DNA of 46,833 nucleotides from Amycolatopsis oliviviridis (lineage in GTDB: Bacteria; Actinomycetota; Actinomycetes; Mycobacteriales; Pseudonocardiaceae), in the NCBI RefSeq assembly GCF_014654365.1, contig NZ_BNAY01000019.1, positions 1 to 46,833 of the forward strand, given 5' to 3'. A program made the translations under genes and the position numbers. Under the pieces are notes generated by a model. The model saw only the letters and a list, made by a program, of their open reading frames with translations. It had not been told where the DNA came from and ran no database searches. Positions 39,654 through 46,833 of the stretch are shown one piece after another (within the stretch, counting starts at the first letter, position 1; each line of letters starts with the position of its first letter).

Positions 39654-41042
39654 GTGCCCGCCAACACCATTGAGACCGTCGTCAGCCTGTGCAAGCGTCG
39701 AGGCTTCGTTTTCCCGTGTGGAGAGATCTACGGCGGTACCAAGTCGGCGTGGGACTACGGGCCCCTCGGTGTCGAACTCAAGGACAACATCAAGCGCCAG
39801 TGGTGGAAGACCGTCGTGCAGAGCCGGGACGACGTCGTCGGCCTCGACTCCTCGGTCATCCTGCCGCGCCAGGTCTGGGTCGCGTCGGGTCACCTCGACG
39901 TCTTCACCGATCCGCTGATCGAATGTCTGTCCTGCCACAAGCGGTTCCGCGCGGACCAGCTGGCCGAGGACTTCTCCGCCCGCTCGGGCAAGGAGGTGTC
40001 CGAGGACGACCTGTCCGAGGTCCCGTGCCCGAACTGCGGCACCCGCGGGCAGTACACCGCGCCGCGTGACTTCAACATGATGCTGAAGACCTACCTCGGC
40101 CCGGTCGAGTCCGAGGAAGGCGTGCACTACCTCCGCCCGGAGACCGCGCAGGGCATCTTCATCAACTTCCTCAACGTGCAGACCGCGGCGCGCAAGAAGC
40201 CGCCGTTCGGCATCGGCCAGATCGGCAAGTCGTTCCGGAACGAGATCACGCCGGGCAACTTCATCTTCCGCACGCGCGAGTTCGAGCAGATGGAGATGGA
40301 GTTCTTCGTCGAGCCGGGCGAGGACGAGACCTGGCACCAGTACTGGATCGACGCGCGCACCGAGTGGTACAAGGACCTCGGCATCAAGGCGGACAACCTC
40401 CGCCTGTACGAGCACCCGAAGGAAAAGCTCTCCCACTACTCGAAGCGCACCGTCGACATCGAGTACCGCTTCGCGTTCAACGCGGGCCAGGAGTGGGGCG
40501 AGCTCGAAGGCATCGCGAACCGCACCGACTTCGACCTCACGACGCACTCGAACCACTCGGGCGTCGACCTGTCGTTCTTCGACCAGGCCACGAAGCAGCG
40601 GTTCCGCCCGTTCGTCATCGAGCCCGCGGCCGGTGTCGGCCGGTCGATGATGGCGTTCCTCGTCGACGCCTACCACGAGGAAGAGGTGCCGAACGCCAAG
40701 GGCAGCACCGACACCCGCGCGGTGCTCAAGCTGGACTACCGGCTCGCGCCGTTCAAGGTCGCCGTTCTCCCGCTGTCCCGCAACGCCGACCTCACGCCGA
40801 AGGCGCGGGACGTCGCGGCCGCGCTGCGCAAGCACTGGAACGTCGACTTCGACGACGCCGGCGCGATCGGCCGCCGCTACCGGCGCCAGGACGAGATCGG
40901 GACGCCGTACTGCGTCACCGTCGACTTCGACTCGCTCAACGACCACGCGGTGACCGTGCGGGAGCGCGACACCATGGCTCAGGAGCGGGTCGCGATCGAC
41001 AAGCTGGAGTCGTACCTGGCGGGCCGCCTGATCGGCGCCTGA
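39654..41042 (+). CDS. glyS: Glycyl-tRNA synthetase (class II, single-chain)
   Basis: 462-residue class II synthetase. Diagnostic segments are SLCKRRGFVFPCGEIYGG, AWDYGPLGVELK, the motif-2 region IGKSFRNEITPGNFIFRTREFEQMEMEFF and the motif-3 region VIEPAAGVGRSMMAF. A C-terminal anticodon domain follows. CLSCHKRF and VPCPNCGTRG form a zinc-ribbon-like insertion. GTG start. TAGGCT at about 39603 could be the -10 box. It sits beside zur/smtB and uppS as in M. tuberculosis Rv2357c. Confidence 0.97.
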   Translation: MPANTIETVVSLCKRRGFVFPCGEIYGGTKSAWDYGPLGVELKDNIKRQWWKTVVQSRDDVVGLDSSVILPRQVWVASGHLDVFTDPLIECLSCHKRFRADQLAEDFSARSGKEVSEDDLSEVPCPNCGTRGQYTAPRDFNMMLKTYLGPVESEEGVHYLRPETAQGIFINFLNVQTAARKKPPFGIGQIGKSFRNEITPGNFIFRTREFEQMEMEFFVEPGEDETWHQYWIDARTEWYKDLGIKADNLRLYEHPKEKLSHYSKRTVDIEYRFAFNAGQEWGELEGIANRTDFDLTTHSNHSGVDLSFFDQATKQRFRPFVIEPAAGVGRSMMAFLVDAYHEEEVPNAKGSTDTRAVLKLDYRLAPFKVAVLPLSRNADLTPKARDVAAALRKHWNVDFDDAGAIGRRYRRQDEIGTPYCVTVDFDSLNDHAVTVRERDTMAQERVAIDKLESYLAGRLIGA

Positions 41043-41058
41043 GGCCCCTGCCGATGAC

Positions 41059-41105
41059 ATGAAAGGCCCCTTCATTGCAAAATTTGCAATGAAGGGGCCT
41101 TTCAT
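41059..41105. repeat. 47-bp near-perfect palindrome (TGAAGGGGCCTTTCA family), copy 2
   Basis: Two 23-base arms (ATGAAAGGCCCCTTCATTGC then AAA, and the complement) surround a single central A at 41082. It begins 16 bases after the glyS stop and before the ABC transporter genes, a natural position for a terminator. Each arm contains the 15-mer TGAAGGGGCCTTTCA or its complement, as at 35878-35936. Confidence 0.85.
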
Positions 41106-41210
41106 TGCACGGGGAAGGCGTTAGAAGGACCACCACCCCTGACAACTGTCACCCCCAGGTCGTGACGCGCGGCCCAAGGCCGGAAAGCCTGAGCGCGACA
41201 AGCTCTAGGC

Positions 41211-42143
41211 ATGCGAGAACAAGACATCACCGCGGGGGCGGCGGTACGACTTTCCGGCCTGCGCAAGCACTACGGCGACGTCCACGCCGTCGACGGTGTG
41301 GACCTCACGATCGCGCCGGGCGAGGTGGTCGCCCTCCTCGGCCCCAACGGCGCGGGTAAATCCACCACGGTCGACATGATCCTGGGCCTCTCCGTGCCCG
41401 ACAGCGGCACCGTGAGCGTCTTCGGGCGGGAGCCGGGTGACGCGGTCGGCGACGGGATGATCGGTGCGATGCTGCAGGGCGGCGCGCTCGTCGAGGATCT
41501 CACGGTCGCCGAGACCGTCGGCATGGTCGCCGCGTTGCACCGCAAGCCGATGCCGGTGCGCGAGGCGCTGCGCCGCGCCGGGATCGAGGACATCGCGAAC
41601 CGGCGCTCCACCAAGCTTTCCGGCGGGCAGAAGCAGCGCGTGCGGTTCGCGGTCGCGCTGGTGAGCGACCCGGATCTGCTGATCCTCGACGAGCCGACCG
41701 CCGCGATGGACGTCGGCACGCGCCGCGAGTTCTGGAAGTCCATGTACGAGTACACGAACTCCGGTCGCACGGTCCTGTTCGCGACCCACTACCTCGAAGA
41801 GGCCGAAGAGTTCGCCGACCGGGTCGTGCTGATGCGGTCGGGACGGATCGTCGCGGACGGTTCGGTCGCGCAGGTGCGTGCGCTGGCAGGGGGGCGCACG
41901 ATCCGCGCGGCGGTGCCCGCGGCGGCGGAGCCGGTGATCGCGGGGCTGCCCGCGATCACCGGGTTCGAACTCCGCGGCGGCCGTGTCGCGATCTCCAGTT
42001 CCGATTCCGATGCCACGCTGCGCGCGCTGATGACCGAAGTCCCCGAAGCGCACGACATCGAGATCAGCGCCGTCGGCCTCGAAGGCGCGTTCCTTTCCCT
42101 GACCACCGACAGCACCGAAGACACCGAGGAAGCCGTCCGATGA
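41211..42143 (+). CDS. ABC transporter ATP-binding protein (drug-exporter type)
   Basis: 310-residue ATPase. It has Walker A LLGPNGAGKST, signature LSGGQKQRVRFAVAL, Walker B LLILDEPTAAMD and the switch His in LFATHYLEE. The C-terminal 80 residues form the extra domain usual in CcmA/DrrA-type exporters. It overlaps the ABC-2 permease gene by ATGA. The two-component genes downstream probably control expression, the BceAB/DesK-like arrangement seen for antibiotic or lipid exporters. The substrate is unknown. Confidence 0.93.
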   Translation: MREQDITAGAAVRLSGLRKHYGDVHAVDGVDLTIAPGEVVALLGPNGAGKSTTVDMILGLSVPDSGTVSVFGREPGDAVGDGMIGAMLQGGALVEDLTVAETVGMVAALHRKPMPVREALRRAGIEDIANRRSTKLSGGQKQRVRFAVALVSDPDLLILDEPTAAMDVGTRREFWKSMYEYTNSGRTVLFATHYLEEAEEFADRVVLMRSGRIVADGSVAQVRALAGGRTIRAAVPAAAEPVIAGLPAITGFELRGGRVAISSSDSDATLRALMTEVPEAHDIEISAVGLEGAFLSLTTDSTEDTEEAVR

Positions 42144-42868
42144 ACCCGACCTATCTCAAGACCGAGATCGTCCGCACCTTCCGTTCGACGCGGTTCGTGT
42201 TCTTCGCCGTCGCCTTCCCCGTGCTGATGTTCCTGTTGCAGGCCAACGTTTTCAGTACCGCCAACGTGGACATCTCCGGGGTGATCATGGTCAACATGAT
42301 GGCCTTCGGCACCTTCTCCGCCGCGATGACGAGCGGCGCGAAACTGGCCATCGAGCGGTCCACGGGCTGGCAGCGCCAGCTGCGGCTGACCCCGTTGACC
42401 GGCACCGGCTACCTCGGCGGCAAGGCGCTGTCGGCGATGCTCGTCGCGCTTCCGTCCTTGCTCGTCGTCCCGCTGGTCGGCGTCCTGGTCCAGGGGGTCC
42501 ATCTCGACGCGGCCGGCTGGCTGCGGCTGGTGTTCGGCATCTGGCTCGGCGCGATCCCGCTGGTGCTGCTCGGCCTGCTGCTGGGCCAGTTCGGCACGCC
42601 GGAGTCGATGCAGCCGATGAACATGATCGTCATGATGGGGATGGGCTTCCTCGGCGGCCTGTGGATCCCGATCGACGGGATGCCGTCCTGGATGGCCGAC
42701 ATTGCCCAGGCAACGCCGACGTACTGGCTGATCCAGCTGGTCCGCCCGGTCGTCACCGACAATCTGACGGTGAGCCTCCCGGCCGCGCTGGGCGTGCTGG
42801 CGGCGTGGACCGTGGTCCTCGGGGCGCTGGTGATCAGGCGTTACCGTAAAGACAGTGCGCGGGTCTGA
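42140..42868 (+). CDS. ABC-2 type transporter permease
   Basis: 242 residues with six hydrophobic segments. YLKTEIVRTFRSTRFVFFAVAFPVLMF starts it, and the ABC-2 hallmark GMGFLGGLWIPIDGMPSWMADIAQATPTYW lies in the second half. It overlaps the ATPase gene by four bases and forms a half-size exporter with it. The DesKR-like pair follows 16 bases later. Confidence 0.93.
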   Translation: MNPTYLKTEIVRTFRSTRFVFFAVAFPVLMFLLQANVFSTANVDISGVIMVNMMAFGTFSAAMTSGAKLAIERSTGWQRQLRLTPLTGTGYLGGKALSAMLVALPSLLVVPLVGVLVQGVHLDAAGWLRLVFGIWLGAIPLVLLGLLLGQFGTPESMQPMNMIVMMGMGFLGGLWIPIDGMPSWMADIAQATPTYWLIQLVRPVVTDNLTVSLPAALGVLAAWTVVLGALVIRRYRKDSARV

Positions 42869-42883
42869 GAAAAAGGTGAATCG

Positions 42884-44080
42884 GTGAACGACTACCCGGG
42901 CAGGGTGAAGACGGGCTTGAACAGCCGTGAGAACTGGTGGTCGGACATGCCGCCGCGGACCGGCCGGGGACCTCGGCCGGGACGGTGGGCCATCCTCGGC
43001 ATCGCCTTCATCCTGCCCAGCATGGTCCCCGCGGCGGTGGACCTGTTCACCGACGGGGCGACAGCCAAGGAGCTGGTGATCGCCGCCCTCCTGGTCGTCT
43101 ACGGCTCCTGTTACGTGTTGTTCCCGCTCAGCCTGCGGCCCTCCCGGAGGAAGACGACCTACGTCGCCTCGGTGCTGATGCTGCTCATCGGCCTCGCCCT
43201 GGTCTTCCTGCACGACACCAACCCGTACGTCCTGATCTACGCGACGGCGGTGCTCGCCTTCACGCTGCCGCCGGCGTGGGCGCTGCTCCTGGACAGCGGC
43301 GCCCTGCTGCTGGTGCTGGGCGTCCACCTGGCCCTCGGGAGGGACGACTTCGGGGATCTCATCGCGGTCACCTCGATCACGGCGGCGATGTTCTTCATGG
43401 CGAACCTGGTCCGCGCGGTGCGGAAACTGGAGGCGGCGAACCGGGAGATCGCGACGCTCGCGGTGGCGGGGGAACGCGAGCGCCTGGCGCGGGACCTGCA
43501 CGACATCCTCGGCCACAGCCTCACCACCATCACGGTCAAGGCCGCGCTCGCCCGCCGGATCCTGGAGAGCGGCAAGGACGACCCCCGCGCTCTCCAGGAG
43601 ATCACCGACGTCGAGAACCTGACCCGCAGCGCCCTCTCGGACATCCGCGCCACGGTCTCCGAATATCGCGAGGTGTCGCTCTCGGCGGAGGTCGCCGGAG
43701 CGCGGGCGGCGTTGCGGGCGGCCGAGATCGACGCGGACCTGCCGCACGCGGTGGACAACGTCGACCCCGCCCTGCAGCGGACCTTCGGGTACGTGCTGCG
43801 GGAGGCGGTCACCAACGTGCTCCGGCATTCCGGGGCGAAGCGGGTCAAGGTCCGGCTCGGCAAGACCTGGCTGGAGATCGAGGACGACGGGGACGGCGGC
43901 GAGGTCGCCGCGGGGAACGGGCTGCGCGGGCTCACCGAACGGCTGGACGAGGTCGGCGGAACCTTGACCGCCACGGCGCCTTCTGGGGGAGGATGGCTCG
44001 TCCGCGCGGAGGTACCGGAATCCGCCGTGCGGGGCGGCGCGCGGGCGCCGCTCACCGAACCAGCTGGAGGCTGCGCGTGA
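42884..44080 (+). CDS. NarL/DesK-type sensor histidine kinase
   Basis: 398 residues. Five or six hydrophobic helices (about 35-175) form a membrane sensor without a large extracellular loop. A short coiled coil leads to the HisKA_3 motif ERERLARDLHDILGHSL with phospho-acceptor His206. The HATPase has REAVTNVLRHSGA and GNGLRGLTERL. The organisation is that of DesK and exporter-linked kinases. GTG start with AAAAGG upstream. Its stop overlaps the regulator GTG. Probable partner of the preceding ABC exporter and the next gene. Confidence 0.93.
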   Translation: MNDYPGRVKTGLNSRENWWSDMPPRTGRGPRPGRWAILGIAFILPSMVPAAVDLFTDGATAKELVIAALLVVYGSCYVLFPLSLRPSRRKTTYVASVLMLLIGLALVFLHDTNPYVLIYATAVLAFTLPPAWALLLDSGALLLVLGVHLALGRDDFGDLIAVTSITAAMFFMANLVRAVRKLEAANREIATLAVAGERERLARDLHDILGHSLTTITVKAALARRILESGKDDPRALQEITDVENLTRSALSDIRATVSEYREVSLSAEVAGARAALRAAEIDADLPHAVDNVDPALQRTFGYVLREAVTNVLRHSGAKRVKVRLGKTWLEIEDDGDGGEVAAGNGLRGLTERLDEVGGTLTATAPSGGGWLVRAEVPESAVRGGARAPLTEPAGGCA

Positions 44081-44682
44081 TCCGGGTCCTGCTCGCCGAC
44101 GACCAGGCCATGGTGCGTGGGGCGTTGGCCACCGTGCTCGGCCTCGAAACCGACATCGAGGTGGTCGCCCAGGTCGGTTCGGGCGACGAAGTGCTCCAAC
44201 GGGCGAAGGAAACCGTCCCGGACGTCGCGTTGCTCGACGTCCAGATGCCCGGAAAGGACGGCCTCGAAGCCGCCGCCGAACTGCACGGCGCGCTGCCGTC
44301 GTGCCGGATCATCATCTGCACCACCTTCGGACGGCCGGGGTACCTCTCGCGCGCGATGGCGGCGGGCGCTGCGGGATTCGTTGTCAAGGACGCCCCGCCG
44401 GAGCAGCTCGTCGACGCCGTCCGGAGGGTCCACAGTGGACTCCGGGTGGTCGATCCCGCGCTCGCCGCCGAATCGCTCGCCACCGGCGCGAGCCCGCTGA
44501 CCGGACGCGAGCACGACGTCCTCGAAGCGGCCAAGGACGGCAGCACGGTGGCGGACATCGCCGGTGCGCTGCACCTTTCCGAAGGCACCGTGCGCAACCA
44601 TCTTTCGGCCGCGATCGGCAAGACCGGGGCGAGGACGCGGGCCGAGGCGGTGCGGCTCGCGGAAGAGCACGGCTGGCTCTGA
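44077..44682 (+). CDS. NarL/LuxR-family response regulator
   Basis: 201 residues. The receiver domain has DD at 8-9, phospho-acceptor Asp54 in ALLDVQMPG and Lys in FVVKDAPPEQL. The LuxR-type helix-turn-helix reads LTGREHDVLEAAKDGSTVADIAGALHLSEGTVRNHLS. The GTG at 44077 overlaps the kinase stop (GTGA) and has GGAGG seven bases upstream. It probably controls the ABC exporter operon. Confidence 0.94.
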   Translation: MIRVLLADDQAMVRGALATVLGLETDIEVVAQVGSGDEVLQRAKETVPDVALLDVQMPGKDGLEAAAELHGALPSCRIIICTTFGRPGYLSRAMAAGAAGFVVKDAPPEQLVDAVRRVHSGLRVVDPALAAESLATGASPLTGREHDVLEAAKDGSTVADIAGALHLSEGTVRNHLSAAIGKTGARTRAEAVRLAEEHGWL

Positions 44683-44714
44683 GATCGACTCGCGGCTCTG
44701 CGAGAATCTCCCCC

Positions 44715-45347
44715 GTGAGTACCGCCGAACGGACCAGGCCCACCCGCGCGAACTGGGTGCGCCGGACCCTGGCGGGGTTCCTGCTGATCGTCGTCGCGGT
44801 GATCGGCGGGACGGCGTTCCGCGTCTGGCAGGTCGCGCGGGACGACGTGCGCGACCGTGCCGACGTGATCGTGGTGCTCGGCGCGGCCCAGTACAACGGC
44901 AGGCCGTCGGAGATCTTCCAGTCGCGGCTGGCCAAGGCGAAGAAGCTGTACGACCAGGGGGTCGCCAAGGTGATCGTCACCGCGGGCGGCAAGCGGGCCG
45001 ACGACAACTACACCGAGGGGCAGGCCGGCGCGCAGTGGTTGCGCAAACGCGGCGTGCCCGAGTCGGCGACGCTGCCGGTCGGCGAGGGCAGCGACACGCT
45101 GCGCAGCCTGCGCGCGGTCGCCGAGCAGGTGCAGAAGCGGGGCTGGAAGACCGCCGTGCTGGTCAGCGACCCGTGGCATTCGTTCCGCGCGCGGGTGATG
45201 GCCGACGACCTCGGCCTGGAGGCCTGGACGTCGCCCACCCACAGCGGCCCGATCGTGCAGACCCGCGAGACGCAGGCCCGCTACATCGTCCGGGAGACCG
45301 GCGCGCTGCTGTACTACCGCCTCACGAGGTTCCCGGCGGAAGTCTGA
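44715..45347 (+). CDS. YdcF/DUF218-family membrane-anchored protein
   Basis: 210 residues. One N-terminal membrane helix (about 16-36) is followed by a DUF218 domain: DVIVVLGAAQYNGRPSEIFQSRLAKAKKLY, KVIVTAGGKR, E..DTLRSL and VLVSDPWHSFRARVMADDLG. These match the YdcF/SanA group, whose members are linked to envelope integrity and cell-wall precursor handling. GTG start at 44715. It precedes dgt by 38 bases. Confidence 0.88.
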   Translation: MSTAERTRPTRANWVRRTLAGFLLIVVAVIGGTAFRVWQVARDDVRDRADVIVVLGAAQYNGRPSEIFQSRLAKAKKLYDQGVAKVIVTAGGKRADDNYTEGQAGAQWLRKRGVPESATLPVGEGSDTLRSLRAVAEQVQKRGWKTAVLVSDPWHSFRARVMADDLGLEAWTSPTHSGPIVQTRETQARYIVRETGALLYYRLTRFPAEV

Positions 45348-45385
45348 GTCCGATAAGTGTCGGTGATCGCGTTTAAGCTGGTCGC

Positions 45386-46654
45386 GTGGACACCTACACC
45401 GAGGCCGACAGGGCACGCCTGCTGCCCGAGCGGCCCAAGGGCGCGGCGCTGGAGGGCGCGGAGGACGGGCGGAGCGCCTTCGCCCGCGATCGCGCGCGGG
45501 TGCTGCACTCGGCGGCCCTGCGGCGGCTGGCGGGCAAGACCCAGGTGGTCGGCCCCGGTGAAGGCGCCGAGGTCAGCGGCGTGCCCCGCACCCGGCTGAC
45601 GCATTCGCTGGAGGTCGCGCAGATCGGCCGCGGCATCGCGGACGAGCTGGGTGCGGACCCGGATCTGGTGGACACCGCCGGCCTCGCGCACGACATCGGG
45701 CACCCGCCGTTCGGGCACAACGGCGAGCGCGCGCTGAACGAGGTCGCGCAGCCGTGCGGCGGTTTCGAGGGCAACGCGCAGACGTTGCGGATCCTGACCA
45801 GGCTGGAGCCCAAGGTCCTGCTCGAAGGCGGGGCCGTCGGCGGGCTGAACCTCACGCGCGCCTGCCTCGACGCCTCGACGAAGTACCCGTGGCCGCGGGA
45901 AGAGGGCAATCCGAAGTACGGCGTCTACGCCGACGACGCCGAGGTCTTCGCGTGGGTCCGCGAGGGCGCGCCGGACCGCCGCACCTGTCTGGAAGCGCAG
46001 ATCATGGACTGGTCGGACGACGTCGCGTATTCCGTGCACGACGTCGAGGACGGGGTGCTGGCGGGCCGGATCTCGTTGCGGGTCTTGGCCGACGCCGAGG
46101 AGCGCGCGGCGGTGGCCGAGGCGGCGCGGAGGTTTTCGGACCAATCCCAGTCCACTTTGGAGGGTGCGGCGAAGGAACTGCTCGACCTGCCGGTGGTCGC
46201 GGAGCTCACCGAACCGGGACTCGACGGATCGCTCAAGGCGCAGGTCGCGCTGAAGCGGCTGACGAGTGAATTGGTGGGCCGGTTCGCGACGGCGGTCGTC
46301 GGCGCGACACGGGAGGTGTACGGCGAGGGCCCGCTCAGCCGCTACGGCGCGCGGCTGGTCGTCCCGGAGCAGGTCGCGGCCGAGGTCGCGTTGTTCAAGG
46401 CGCTCGCGCTGCGGTACGTGATGAGCGACAAACGGCGGCTCGCGATGCAGGACGGCCAGCGTCAGACGCTCGCGGAGCTGGTCGGGGCGCTGTGCCGGCG
46501 CGCGCCGGACGCGCTGGACGGCCTGTTCCTGCCCGCGTGGGAGGCCGCCCCGGACGACGCGGCCCGCCTGCGTGTGGTCGTCGACCAGGTGGCGTCGCTC
46601 ACGGACGCGCAGGCGTACGCGTGGCACGCCTGGCACACCGGCCGCCACGGCTGA
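45386..46654 (+). CDS. dgt: Deoxyguanosinetriphosphate triphosphohydrolase-like HD protein
   Basis: 422-residue HD-domain hydrolase that removes triphosphate from dNTPs. Typical segments are FARDRARVLHSAALRRLAGKTQV, RTRLTHSLEVAQIGRGI, the metal motif LAHDIGHPPFGHNGE, and IMDWSDDVAYSVHDVEDG. The GTG at 45386 is chosen by family length. TAAGCT at about 45374-45379 could be a -10 box giving a leaderless mRNA. In M. tuberculosis dgt is followed by dnaG; here the window ends at a repeat and an IS element. Confidence 0.95.
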   Translation: MDTYTEADRARLLPERPKGAALEGAEDGRSAFARDRARVLHSAALRRLAGKTQVVGPGEGAEVSGVPRTRLTHSLEVAQIGRGIADELGADPDLVDTAGLAHDIGHPPFGHNGERALNEVAQPCGGFEGNAQTLRILTRLEPKVLLEGGAVGGLNLTRACLDASTKYPWPREEGNPKYGVYADDAEVFAWVREGAPDRRTCLEAQIMDWSDDVAYSVHDVEDGVLAGRISLRVLADAEERAAVAEAARRFSDQSQSTLEGAAKELLDLPVVAELTEPGLDGSLKAQVALKRLTSELVGRFATAVVGATREVYGEGPLSRYGARLVVPEQVAAEVALFKALALRYVMSDKRRLAMQDGQRQTLAELVGALCRRAPDALDGLFLPAWEAAPDDAARLRVVVDQVASLTDAQAYAWHAWHTGRHG

Positions 46655-46694
46655 GTCGTCGGCGCCCTTGCCTGACCGAGGCGCACCCGACGAA

Positions 46695-46731
46695 GTACAT
46701 GAAGGCCCCCTTCCTTGCGCCTATCGCAAGG
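46695..46731. repeat. REP-like palindrome truncated by an IS insertion
   Basis: Bases 46695-46719 repeat exactly the 25-base arm found at 12549-12573. The loop CCTAT (46720-46724) is the reverse complement of the loop there, and only CGCAAGG (46725-46731) of the second arm remains before IS30-like sequence begins. Confidence 0.8.
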
Positions 46732-46833
46732 GGCGGATTCCAGGGGTGGTTGCAACACGGGTGATCACTTGGTTTGGGTGAGGAGTGTAGTGAGGCGCTC
46801 GGCTGGGGTGTCCCAGTCGAGTGTTTTGCGTGG
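46732..46833 (-). mobile_element. IS30-like insertion sequence, 3' end (partial)
   Basis: From the palindrome junction, the sequence holds a terminal repeat (GTGTTGCAACCACC on the minus strand, 46743-46756) and then the end of a transposase gene. The element continues beyond the window. Its terminal 14 bases match those at 57-70. Confidence 0.65.
46765..46833 (-). CDS. IS30-family transposase, C-terminal fragment
   Basis: The last 22 codons of a leftward gene entering from beyond the window. The peptide PRKTLDWDTPAERLTTLL matches the conserved C-terminus of IS30-family DDE transposases (RPRKxLxWxTPAExL). It ends TQTK with TGA at 46765-46767, about ten bases before the terminal inverted repeat. 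Whether the full gene is intact cannot be seen. Confidence 0.75.
   Translation of the reverse strand, partial: PRKTLDWDTPAERLTTLLTQTK

Overview
The window looks like chromosome of an actinomycete of the Pseudonocardiaceae, most like Amycolatopsis. This is inferred from about 70% G+C in housekeeping stretches, many GTG starts, ATGA/GTGA gene overlaps, and a gene order that parallels the Mycobacterium tuberculosis hrcA-dnaJ2-rsmE-phoH-ybeY-corC-era-recO-uppS-zur/smtB-glyS-dgt region. No rRNA, tRNA or CRISPR array was seen.

Layout. 1-183: end of an IS30-like element abutting half of a palindromic repeat, then a second palindrome. 192-4941 (minus): pyrimidine/hydantoin catabolism operon (NCS1 permease, beta-ureidopropionase, hydantoinase/dihydropyrimidinase, F420-type LLM oxidoreductase). 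5162-8525: OmpR-type two-component system and a DUF4173-like membrane protein. 8685-9050: subtilisin-inhibitor-like protein. 9110-12380: PucR regulator divergent from methylmalonate-semialdehyde dehydrogenase, probably serving the same catabolic route. 12726-20988: conserved stress/RNA block (hrcA, dnaJ2, rsmE, HIT, phoH, ybeY, corC-like, CDA-fold protein, era). 21145-24822: six small membrane-protein genes (four dispanin/CD225-like proteins in two pairs, DUF2752, RDD). 24895-31322 (minus): compact class II lanthipeptide cluster with three precursor genes, one LanM and one LanT. 32036-35863: recO, uppS, a YbjN-like protein, a DUF318 permease and its TIGR03943 partner. 35954-36753 (minus): arsR/smtB-zur. 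37019-39562: secreted wall protein with two class F sortases. 39654-46654: glyS, ABC exporter with a DesK/NarL-type two-component system, YdcF-like protein, dgt. 46695-46833: palindromic repeat interrupted by a second IS30-like element.

The most interesting system is the lanthipeptide cluster. It lies between era and recO, which are usually close neighbours. Its three precursors share mersacidin-type leaders (WKDP/A..R...NPAG) but have two kinds of core. One core resembles the beta peptide of haloduracin/lichenicidin-type two-component lantibiotics. The other two share a C-terminal PWCxVSLxxC and lack the CTxTxEC motif of classical alpha peptides. A 21-bp perfect hairpin separates the precursor genes from lanM, and a 32-bp perfect palindrome sits just upstream of recO. 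No immunity, regulator or extra tailoring gene is visible. The window also holds at least two dispersed palindromic repeat families, and IS30-like ends are joined to halves of one family at both window edges.
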